From NCBI GenBank assembly GCA_964418385.1, contig CAYQLH010000002.1:1-52173 (forward strand): 52,173 bases of DNA, read 5' to 3'. Shown here piece after piece: positions 1 to 6,139 of the stretch. Origin of the DNA: RGIG2560 sp964418385. GTDB taxonomy: Bacteria; Patescibacteriota; Microgenomatia; UBA1400; PJMF01. The translations under genes and the position numbers were made by a program. The notes beneath the pieces are model-generated. The model worked only from the letters and a program-made list of their open reading frames with translations. It made no database searches and was not told the DNA's origin. Every line of letters starts with the position of its first letter. Positions within the stretch are counted from its first letter, which is position 1.

Positions 1-824
1 AGTGTGACTACAACCACTGTACCGGTACCAACACAACTGGTAGTTACGTCACAGGTACCACTTGTACTTGCAATTCTGGTTATTTCTCCAACACTTCCGG
101 TGCTACCACGGTTTCCGGTCTTACCGCGGCGTGTTCTTTCCGCCGCTGTGGCAGCCACACCACTGCCAGTTACGCCCAAACTTGCGCTTGCGCGTCTGGT
201 TGGTACACCAGTTCTGGCTCTACCAGTCCCGGGACAGGGGACTGTAACTATAAAAAATGCGGTGCTAACACCGCCGCTACTTATTCTACTGCTTGTACTT
301 GTGCCTCAGGTTATTACGCCAACAATTCTGGCGGCACCAGTCCAGGTACGGGAGACTGCAATTACCGTAAGTGTGGAGACAACGCGACTGAGAGTTACTC
401 CACTGCTTGCAGTTGCGCCAGCGGTTACACAGGTGACGGGTTTACGTGCACGGTGGCACATACCAACAACTGTGGCTGTACCAATGGCACTAAAACAACG
501 ATTGGCGGCATCAAATGGGGTCCAATATGTAGTAATACTTGCAACTGGGCCGATGCCAAAGAATCATGTCTCGCTGCAGGTGGTACTTTACCAACCAAAG
601 ATAAATTCTTAGATTTATTACAAGCTTTTGGCTGTACTCGGGCGGTGCAGACCTCTTGCTCCGCTCTTACTCCCTCTACTTGGGGTGGTTCCCATGCGAG
701 CTATTGGTCTTCTACCCCGTACGATGATAACCAGGCGCACTACTTGTACATGTACCTCAGCTACTCCCGCGTGAACACCTACATTAAGACGAGTAGCGGC
801 CTCTATGCGCGCTGCGTGTACTAA
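1..824 (+). CDS. Cys-rich repeat surface protein with C-terminal lectin-like domain (5' partial)
   Basis: Open in the frame whose first full codon begins at base 3, running off the left edge; 273 residues are visible and there is no start. The first ~145 residues are about three imperfect ~40-residue EGF-like repeats with recurring CxCASGYY, GTSPGTGDCNY and KCGxN motifs, rich in Cys, Gly, Ser and Thr. The last ~120 residues contain WADAKESCLAAGGTLPT, SYWSSTPYD and a terminal YARCVY. This pattern is typical of FISUMP/DUF1566-like C-type-lectin-fold domains, which often end extracellular adhesins. Likely role: secreted or surface-exposed binding protein; ligand unknown. Many codons in the last 40 end in C (TAC, AAC, CAC, AGC), which would suit a diversity-generating retroelement target, but the rest of the gene is C-ending too. 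By eye the plus strand is C-richer than G here, unlike the sequence right of 2.7 kb. Domain assignment is from motif memory only. Confidence 0.75.
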   Translation, partial: CDYNHCTGTNTTGSYVTGTTCTCNSGYFSNTSGATTVSGLTAACSFRRCGSHTTASYAQTCACASGWYTSSGSTSPGTGDCNYKKCGANTAATYSTACTCASGYYANNSGGTSPGTGDCNYRKCGDNATESYSTACSCASGYTGDGFTCTVAHTNNCGCTNGTKTTIGGIKWGPICSNTCNWADAKESCLAAGGTLPTKDKFLDLLQAFGCTRAVQTSCSALTPSTWGGSHASYWSSTPYDDNQAHYLYMYLSYSRVNTYIKTSSGLYARCVY

Positions 825-847
825 AGGTTTCTCTTGAAAGGAAGAAA

Positions 848-904
848 ATGAACCCAAAAGTGATCCAGATGCAGGAAAAACTGAAAAACTGCCGCAATAA
901 TTAA
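848..904 (+). CDS. possible 18-residue peptide
   Basis: ATG at 848 follows a good Shine-Dalgarno (AAAGGAAG, around 836-843) and opens an 18-codon frame, MNPKVIQMQEKLKNCRNN, ending at TAA 902-904. It lies just after the lectin-like gene and just before the hairpin at 933-962, so it would be cotranscribed. I recognise no family. It may be a chance ORF; the clear ribosome site is its only support. Confidence 0.2.
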   Translation: MNPKVIQMQEKLKNCRNN

Positions 905-932
905 TTTACTTTTCTTTATTTATTACTGTGTG

Positions 933-962
933 GAGAAACTCCCTCGAAAGAGGGAGTTTCTC
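933..962 (+). terminator. 13-bp hairpin with GAAA tetraloop
   Basis: Arms 933-945 (GAGAAACTCCCTC) and 950-962 pair perfectly around a GAAA loop. It sits 108 bp after the stop of the lectin-like gene, so a terminator is the simplest reading, although no clean T-tract follows the stem. A GC-rich stem with a GNRA-type loop downstream of a variable gene also resembles the hairpin needed by diversity-generating retroelements, but there the spacing is only a few bases. Confidence 0.6.
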
Positions 963-1005
963 GCAGTGAAGCCGTAAAACGCAGAACGGGATAATAGGAA
1001 AATGG

Positions 1006-1038
1006 TGAGAAAATATGAGTGGCACTCATAAAAAATCA
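1006..1038. repeat. 33-bp direct repeat, left copy
   Basis: Identical over 33 nt to 2331-2363 in the same orientation; the bases on both sides differ. It contains the dyad ATGAGT-GGC-ACTCAT followed by AAAAAA. The two copies bracket the ATPase gene at 1046-2308. On the minus strand this copy lies just after that gene's stop, and its dyad followed by ATATTTTCTC could act as a weak terminator. Confidence 0.9.
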
Positions 1039-1045
1039 GTGACTT

Positions 1046-2308
1046 TTAAATATACTCGAGGGGGACGAGATAGGTTTGCTCGTCGATGGCTTGCAAACGA
1101 TCAGCAAGGCAGAGGATAATGCCTGGCTGGCGGCGATAAGGAAATTGATCCACCAGGTCAAAATGCTTGGCTGCTTTTTGGTCCGGATGAGTACTCTTTT
1201 TGATTTCCACGGGGTACATCTGCCCGTTGCGGACAATAAGCAAATCAATTTCCCGCTTAAGGGTGTCACGATAATAATACAAGTGCAACCGTGGATCAAA
1301 GCCGTTATTAGTCAAAGATTTAATCACTTGAGTCACCACATAAGTTTCAAAAATCGCGCCAATGTAGTTACTCAAGCCTAAAGCCCGCGGGTCAGCGTAA
1401 CCTGTTAGATAGCAAGCCAAACCGGTATCCATAAAATAAATTTTGGGCCGTTTGATCGCTCGGGAGACGTCGTTATTGTAGTATGGCTGGAGCAAATAAA
1501 TCAAATAAGTGTTTTTGAGAATTGATGTCCAGGCTTCCACAGTGAGTCTGTCAACTTCCACATCGCGGGCGATATCGGTGGGATTGTATTCTTGACCAGT
1601 ACGGGCCGCCAGACTACAGACAAACTGGAAAAATTTAGTTTCGTTTTTGATATTGGCAATATCGCGGACGTCGCGTTCCATATAAGTCCTGATGTATTCA
1701 GCAAAAAACCGCTCGCGATCCACGTGAGTGTTGGTATGTAGTTCTGGGAAACCTCCTTGAAGAAAACGCTCAAAAAGCGGTAAACCCGTGAGCGCTTTGG
1801 TGGGGCGACGGCGGCGAAGACGATTGATTTCTGGCCAAAACGGTTCTTCCTTGCCTTCCGAGAGCTCGCGATTACTCAAGGGATAAAGATCGAGAATTTC
1901 TATTCGTCCGGCGAGTGACTCGGAAACGTTTTTCATGGTTTGAAATGTCTGTGAACCAGTCAAATAAAACTGGCAAACTGGCTTATCAATACCGGCTCGC
2001 AAGCGTTGCCAGCGAAGTTGATCAATCTCAATTTTAAGATACGGCAAGATTTCAGGCACATATTGAAATTCATCGATAATCAACGGTCGGAGAAAATTTG
2101 TTAAAAACAGCTTGGGATCTTGGATAGCCTGGGCGCGCATGAGCGGATCGTCAAAACTGACATAATCAAACTTGTGACCTTTACTAGTAAGAAAATGCTG
2201 CAAAAGGGTGGATTTCCCAGATTGACGCGGACCAGTGACCATAATCACTGGCTGACTGCTAGTCAGACGTGCTAGTGTTTGCTCGAGTGTACGTAAAATA
2301 TATGTCAT
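1046..2308 (-). CDS. AAA+ ATPase with DUF4143 C-terminal domain
   Basis: 420 residues from the ATG at 2308. The N-terminal P-loop domain has Walker A GPRQSGKST (about 26-34), Walker B LIIDEFQYVPE (about 76-86) and a sensor-like LTGSQ. The C-terminal half carries the DUF4143 pattern: DTGLACYLTG, GAIFETYVV, then REIDLLI...YPVEIKKS, the D...ExK arrangement of a restriction-endonuclease-like fold. Such proteins are widespread in CPR bacteria and archaea; their function is unsettled, and some relatives have been suspected of mobile or defence roles. An in-frame ATG at 2350 lies inside the right-hand repeat. I prefer 2308 because a strong extended -10 (TGTGGTATAAT; hexamer 2316-2321) sits 7 nt before it, predicting a leaderless mRNA. 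The gene is isolated and framed by the 33-bp repeats, which suggests it arrived as a unit. Confidence 0.9.
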   Translation of the reverse strand: MTYILRTLEQTLARLTSSQPVIMVTGPRQSGKSTLLQHFLTSKGHKFDYVSFDDPLMRAQAIQDPKLFLTNFLRPLIIDEFQYVPEILPYLKIEIDQLRWQRLRAGIDKPVCQFYLTGSQTFQTMKNVSESLAGRIEILDLYPLSNRELSEGKEEPFWPEINRLRRRRPTKALTGLPLFERFLQGGFPELHTNTHVDRERFFAEYIRTYMERDVRDIANIKNETKFFQFVCSLAARTGQEYNPTDIARDVEVDRLTVEAWTSILKNTYLIYLLQPYYNNDVSRAIKRPKIYFMDTGLACYLTGYADPRALGLSNYIGAIFETYVVTQVIKSLTNNGFDPRLHLYYYRDTLKREIDLLIVRNGQMYPVEIKKSTHPDQKAAKHFDLVDQFPYRRQPGIILCLADRLQAIDEQTYLVPLEYI

Positions 2309-2330
2309 AGCGTGTATTATACCACATTTT

Positions 2331-2363
2331 TGAGAAAATATGAGTGGCACTCATAAAAAATCA
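2331..2363. repeat. 33-bp direct repeat, right copy
   Basis: Second identical copy of the repeat at 1006-1038; the period is 1325 bp. It lies directly upstream of the ATPase promoter and at the left border of the origin-like region. Confidence 0.9.
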
Positions 2364-2429
2364 ACAGATTAACAAGTCACCAGGCGGTTACATACCTGCC
2401 ACCTTACTTTAAAGTGGGAGTTGTATGGT

Positions 2430-2760
2430 GGCGAGTTTTCCACCAAAGCGGTGAAAAAGAAAGTTAAAAGGTGAGTGGAAAAGCGGTGGAAAGCAGTGAA
2501 GAAAGTAAAAGAATTGTGAAAAACGTAAATTACAAATGAGATTGGTCACATTTTGGTGGGTAAGTTTTCCACTATGGTTGACGGGAGTTTTCCACGGGCG
2601 CAAGTGTCCAATTTTTGGAAGTGCAAAACATAAATATTTCCAAAACACCAATTATTTTTACAGATTACAAATCGTGCAGTTGCGAGTTTTCCACTAAGTT
2701 TTTCTTTTCTACTAATTACTACTAAATTAAAATAATATTTAGAGAGGAGTGTGGTATAAT
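2430..2760. other. probable replication origin (oriC)
   Basis: No credible gene lies in 2364-2767. The plus strand carries four GTTTTCCAC boxes (TTTTCCAC at 2436, 2565, 2588 and 2687) and the minus strand one TTTTCCAC at 2475-2482 plus a one-mismatch CTTTCCAC at 2486-2493. These are one or two changes from the DnaA box TTATCCACA. The last box is followed by a T-rich run and CTACTAATTACTACTA (2709-2724), very like the DnaA-trio unwinding motif known from Bacillus, then AT-rich sequence up to the dnaN promoter. dnaN starts at 2768 and dnaA lies 1.7 kb further on. By eye the plus strand changes from C-rich on the left to G-rich on the right at about this point. All of these favour the origin, but none is an experimental proof. 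Confidence 0.75.
2751..2760 (+). promoter_or_regulatory. dnaN promoter, extended -10
   Basis: GTGGTATAAT with the hexamer at 2755-2760, only 7 nt before the dnaN ATG at 2768. Transcription starting about 7 nt after the -10 would begin at the start codon, so the message is predicted leaderless. The same arrangement recurs through the window. Confidence 0.7.
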
Positions 2761-2767
2761 CGATGAT

Positions 2768-3883
2768 ATGAAGTTCACAGTCAAACAAGCCGAGCTGGCA
2801 AAAGCAGTAAAAGCGATCAATCGTTGTCTTTCAAGACGGCCGCATTTGCCGGTTTTGGGTGGGATCAATCTTGTTGCTAAAGAAGGAAAAGTTAGCTTGA
2901 CAACCACAGATACGAGTGTAGGTTTGCGAGTGAGTGTGGCGGCAGAAATTGAGCAAGAAGGTCAAACGGTAATCGTAGGTAAAAATTTTGTGGAAACAGT
3001 GGGATTTTTGGAAGGTGCAAAGACAGAGGTCACAACCGGAGAAAAAGAGGCAATAGTGTGCAGCGGGCGTGATAAAGTGAAGTTACCAATTTTAACGGAT
3101 GAATTTCCAGGTTTTGACGATAGTTTTGACGCTGATGGCTTGGTGAAAAAGAATCTTGATTTTTGGGCGAAGATTGTGAGCGACGTTGCTTTTGTGGCAA
3201 GTACAGACCAGAGTCGACCAGCTTTAACAGGAATTCTTTTAAAAACGACAGGCGAAAAAACACAAATTGTGTGCACTGATGGCTTTCGCTTGGCAATTTG
3301 GGAAACTGAGGAGAAAATCAATGATGACGATAACCTTGAAGTAATTGCGAGTGCCAAGGCGCTGGCAGATTTGGTGGCGGTGGCGGGCGTACTTGGTGAA
3401 ACCAAGGTAGGAATTTATCACAATGTGGCGGCAGAGCAACTGGTTTTTGTGGGCGAGCAGTTTGTCTTTTTTAGCAAACTGATAAATGCGAGTTATCCGC
3501 CGTTTGAGAAAATTGTGCCCCTTGATTTTGCAGTCCAGGCGCAGTTGGAACGGAGTGAAATGTTGAAAAACCTGGCTAAAGCAAGTGTTTTTACCAAAGT
3601 GGATAGTAATACTGTGAAATTACACTTGAGTGCGGAACAGCTGGAATACAACGCGGTGAGCCTGGGTGATGGGAGTTTTCAAAGTAGCCAGGAATTGGTA
3701 AAAAAAGACGGTGATGAGATAGAAATTGCATTTAATATTAAGTATTTGCAAGATTTTTTGAATACCTGTGAAGGAGCGACGGTATGGCTGGGTTGTAATA
3801 CGCCCACGACGCCGGCGATGTTGCGTGATCCGGGGGTGGCGGAGCGAAAATACGTAGTGATGCCGTTTAAGCCGAAAAATTAG
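2768..3883 (+). CDS. dnaN: DNA polymerase III beta subunit (sliding clamp)
   Basis: 371 residues, the usual length for a bacterial beta clamp. Recognisable parts are the N-terminal KQAELAKAVKAINRCLSRRPHLPVLGGI, the SRPALTGI motif near residues 145-152, the domain-two FRLAIWE, and the C-terminal PTTPAMLRDPG...KYVVMPFKPKN, which matches the family's ending PxxIxxxxxxxYVVMPMRL in form. The protein forms a ring on DNA that tethers the replicative polymerase. It starts at the ATG at 2768 straight after its -10 box and directly downstream of the probable origin. rpmH follows after a 43-bp gap with its own promoter. Confidence 0.95.
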   Translation: MKFTVKQAELAKAVKAINRCLSRRPHLPVLGGINLVAKEGKVSLTTTDTSVGLRVSVAAEIEQEGQTVIVGKNFVETVGFLEGAKTEVTTGEKEAIVCSGRDKVKLPILTDEFPGFDDSFDADGLVKKNLDFWAKIVSDVAFVASTDQSRPALTGILLKTTGEKTQIVCTDGFRLAIWETEEKINDDDNLEVIASAKALADLVAVAGVLGETKVGIYHNVAAEQLVFVGEQFVFFSKLINASYPPFEKIVPLDFAVQAQLERSEMLKNLAKASVFTKVDSNTVKLHLSAEQLEYNAVSLGDGSFQSSQELVKKDGDEIEIAFNIKYLQDFLNTCEGATVWLGCNTPTTPAMLRDPGVAERKYVVMPFKPKN

Positions 3884-3926
3884 CAAAAGTGTGGTATAAT
3901 ATCTCATCTGGATAAGAAAGGATGCG

Positions 3927-4076
3927 ATGAAAAGAACGTGGCAACCAAAAAAGAAAAAACGAATGCGCAAACATGGGTTTTTGAAACGGATGATGACGGC
4001 CAAAGGACGCCAGGTCTTGAAACGTCGCCGAGCAAAAGGTCGAGCGCGGTTGACAGTGGTACGCAAAGGTGTTTGA
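3927..4076 (+). CDS. rpmH: 50S ribosomal protein L34
   Basis: 49 residues starting MKRTWQPKKKKRMRKHGF and ending VVRKGV; the MKRTxQP start and the KRMxTxxGRxVLxRRRAKGR core define L34. A Shine-Dalgarno (AAGAAAGGA) precedes the ATG, and an extended -10 GTGGTATAAT (3891-3900) lies about 26 nt upstream, so this mRNA has a real leader. The stop is followed after three bases by the GTG of yidD. Confidence 0.97.
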   Translation: MKRTWQPKKKKRMRKHGFLKRMMTAKGRQVLKRRRAKGRARLTVVRKGV

Positions 4077-4079
4077 TTG

Positions 4080-4370
4080 GTGAAACAAGAAAAGACGGAA
4101 AATAGCGGGTCTGGTGTGAAATCAGGCTCGCTTTTGGCGATAAATGATTGTAAGCTGCTAAATAAAGCAGCGATTGCGCTGGCACGGAGTGTAGTCAAGG
4201 TGCATAAACGCTTGGCACCCTGGCGGCGAGCAATTTTGGTGAGTGTGTTTGGATTTTGTAGCGAGTGTAAACAGCGACCAACTTGTAGCGAATACTTATT
4301 GGAGCAAACGGAGAAAAGTGGCTGGCGAGGTCTAGCGCGAGGAATAAAGCGAATGCTTGCTTGTCATTAG
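4080..4370 (+). CDS. yidD: YidD-like membrane insertion efficiency factor
   Basis: 96 residues from the GTG at 4080; a TTG at 4077 is the alternative. The C-terminal half has the YidD signature in altered form: RRAILVSVFGF, then CKQRPTCSEYLLEQ, then GWRGLARGIKRMLACH, matching the family pattern CRFxPTCSxYxxEA...G...KRxLRCHP. YidD is a small membrane-associated protein that helps YidC insert proteins. The first ~45 residues are a charged extension not typical of the family. In most bacteria rnpA sits between rpmH and yidD; here it is missing and the two genes nearly touch, so they are probably translationally coupled. It converges on dnaA. Confidence 0.8.
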   Translation: MKQEKTENSGSGVKSGSLLAINDCKLLNKAAIALARSVVKVHKRLAPWRRAILVSVFGFCSECKQRPTCSEYLLEQTEKSGWRGLARGIKRMLACH

Positions 4371-4399
4371 TTTTATTTTTTTTGATTATGTTTTTTATT

Positions 4400-4464
4400 T
4401 GTCAAAATTTGTTCATGTTTTCCAGATGTGCATGTAAAACATTTGTTAAACACGTGTTTAACAA
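4400..4464 (+). repeat. paired palindromic element, copy 1
   Basis: TGTCAAAATTTGTTCA (4400-4415), 27 nt, then a perfect 22-bp palindrome at 4443-4464 with core GTTAAACACGTGTTTAAC. An inverted relative with the same 16-mer, the same 27-nt gap and a one-step imperfect palindrome lies at 50729-50793. Here it fills the gap between convergent yidD and dnaA. It may be a bidirectional terminator, a protein-binding site or a chromosome-organisation site; it is not a consensus parS. Confidence 0.7.
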
Positions 4465-4482
4465 CAATTTATGTGAAGAGCT

Positions 4483-5979
4483 TTAATAAATGTTGCCAAA
4501 AATGGTGGCTTTGATAGCATTGATGTCCTCTTGGAGAGCGTTGTCGGTTTTGAGGTGATCGTTAATTTTGGCGACAGCATGCATGACGCTGGTATGATCC
4601 CGATTGGAAAAAAGCTGACCGATTTCAGCATAGCTGAGAGAAAGGAGTGACTTGAGTAAAAACATGGCAACATGGCGAGCGAGGGCGATTTCTTTTTGGC
4701 GGCGAGTGCCGATAAGGACGGCTTGCTTGAGGGAATAATGATTGGCAACAGCTTGAATGATTTCTTTGGGATGAAGTTGGCGATGAGAGTATTCTTGTTG
4801 TTGCGTCTCGGCGAGGATACTGGTGACAAGTGTTTGGTCAATGAGTTTGCCGGAAAGCTCGTGTTCGCTTTTGAGGCGCATGACGATGCCTTCGAGTTTG
4901 CGGGCAGAATCAATGCGGGCGGCGATCATTTGAGCAAGTTCGATGGGAAGCTCAAGACCAGAACTTTTAGCCTTGGCGAGAAGAATGGCAGAGCGGAGCT
5001 CGAAAGACGGTTGCTGAATGTCGATTTTGAGGCCGGCTTCAAAGCGAGAGCGAAGACGATCTTCGAGGAGAGCGATTTCGTGCGGAGGACGATCTGAGGT
5101 CATGACAATTTGGTGATTTTGCTTGACAAGCGCGTTGAAAGTGTGGAAAAACTCTTCCTGAACAGCGTTTTTACCAGCGATAAACTGGATATCGTCGATC
5201 AAAAGGACGTCGCAAGTACGATATTTGTCTTTAAAATTGAGCGCTTGCTTGTTTTGGATGGCGCGGATGATAGAATTGGTAAATTCTTCGCCGGTGCAGT
5301 AAATAATTGTGGTTTCTGGGCGGGAGCGAAGAATATAGTTGCCGATGGATTGCATGAGGTGGGTTTTACCGACGCCTACAGAGCCGTAAAGGAAAAGTGG
5401 ATTGTAGCTCACGCCTGGGTTTTTGGCGACGGATAAAGCGGCAACGTGCGCCATTTCGTTGGAGCTAGAGATAGCAAAAGTATCAAAAGTGAAATCTGGG
5501 CGTAAACCGATGTTTTTGGCAATGGTGGCGGCGCGAGAAACGAGAGTGTCGCGGACGGTGTGAGAAGAAAAAAGACCGTCGGCATACTCGACAGTGGGGG
5601 GTGGGGTGGTGGGGAGATTGGCAACGGTTTGAGTGGTGTCTGGAGTAGGCGTTGTTTTGGTAGTAACTACAGTGGGAGCAGGGGTGGGAAGATTAAAAAT
5701 AAATTTGAGCTCTACAGGGCGGCCGAGTTTAGCGGCAAGTGCATTTTTGGTGTGTGATCCAAGGTTTTTTTCAAATTGAAGAGCGTTAAAGGAAGACGGA
5801 CACAAAAAAACACAAAGCCATTGAGTACCGTTGGCGTAATCGTCTATTTGATGAAGACTGCAAGTTTTCCCCCATGCATCAACTAAAAGTGGCGAAACAG
5901 TGGTGGCAAGTTCGGTGCATGTTTCTTGCCAGAGGGTTTGAAGTGAACCAGCATCGAGTGCGAGCGATTGTGATGACAT
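4483..5979 (-). CDS. dnaA: Chromosomal replication initiator DnaA
   Basis: 498 residues from the ATG at 5979. After a divergent N-terminal domain and a Pro/Thr-rich linker (about 95-130) comes the AAA+ core: YNPLFLYGSVGVGKTHLMQ (Walker A near 199-206), DVLLIDDIQF (Walker B near 257-266) and LLEDRLRSRFEAGL. Domain IV carries RRQKEIALARHVAMFL and the DnaA signature SYAEIGQLFSNRDHTSVMHA. It binds DnaA boxes and opens the origin. The frame is open upstream to 6054, but 5979 is chosen because a TTGACA-N17-TAAAAC promoter ends 7 nt before it. It is transcribed toward yidD, away from the secretion genes. Confidence 0.97.
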   Translation of the reverse strand: MSSQSLALDAGSLQTLWQETCTELATTVSPLLVDAWGKTCSLHQIDDYANGTQWLCVFLCPSSFNALQFEKNLGSHTKNALAAKLGRPVELKFIFNLPTPAPTVVTTKTTPTPDTTQTVANLPTTPPPTVEYADGLFSSHTVRDTLVSRAATIAKNIGLRPDFTFDTFAISSSNEMAHVAALSVAKNPGVSYNPLFLYGSVGVGKTHLMQSIGNYILRSRPETTIIYCTGEEFTNSIIRAIQNKQALNFKDKYRTCDVLLIDDIQFIAGKNAVQEEFFHTFNALVKQNHQIVMTSDRPPHEIALLEDRLRSRFEAGLKIDIQQPSFELRSAILLAKAKSSGLELPIELAQMIAARIDSARKLEGIVMRLKSEHELSGKLIDQTLVTSILAETQQQEYSHRQLHPKEIIQAVANHYSLKQAVLIGTRRQKEIALARHVAMFLLKSLLSLSYAEIGQLFSNRDHTSVMHAVAKINDHLKTDNALQEDINAIKATIFGNIY

Positions 5980-5986
5980 GAATAAA

Positions 5987-6015
5987 GTTTTACACTGAGT
6001 TTTCCACAATGTCAA
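5987..6015 (-). promoter_or_regulatory. dnaA promoter with embedded DnaA box
   Basis: On the minus strand: TTGACA (6010-6015), a 17-bp spacer, TAAAAC (5987-5992), then 7 nt to the ATG. A TGTGGAAAA box (plus-strand TTTTCCACA, 6000-6008) lies inside the spacer, so DnaA binding would compete with RNA polymerase: a plausible autorepression site. Confidence 0.65.
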
Positions 6016-6139
6016 GATGGAATTTTGAGGCACGATTTTGATAAATGTAGGCAAAAAATAATTGATATAGCGTTAAAATTTGATAACTAGAAAAGAAATG
6101 GCGCTATAATGTCGCGGCAAATGCGGGAATTAAATGACT

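Noticed and set aside
4..612. Plus-strand Val/Leu/Pro-rich frame over the left-edge gene
   Set aside because: It is an out-of-frame reading of the Cys-rich repeats; the frame starting at base 3 gives conserved CxC repeats and continues into the recognisable C-terminal domain.
4077..4370. rnpA (RNase P protein), as expected after rpmH
   Set aside because: The sequence lacks the RNase P protein RNR-type motif and instead has the YidD pattern PTCSEYLLE...KRMLACH.
4443..4464. parS site, because of the CACGTG-centred palindrome near dnaA
   Set aside because: The canonical parS core GTTTCACGTGAAAC does not match the AAACACGTGTTT centre, and no parA/parB genes are in the window.
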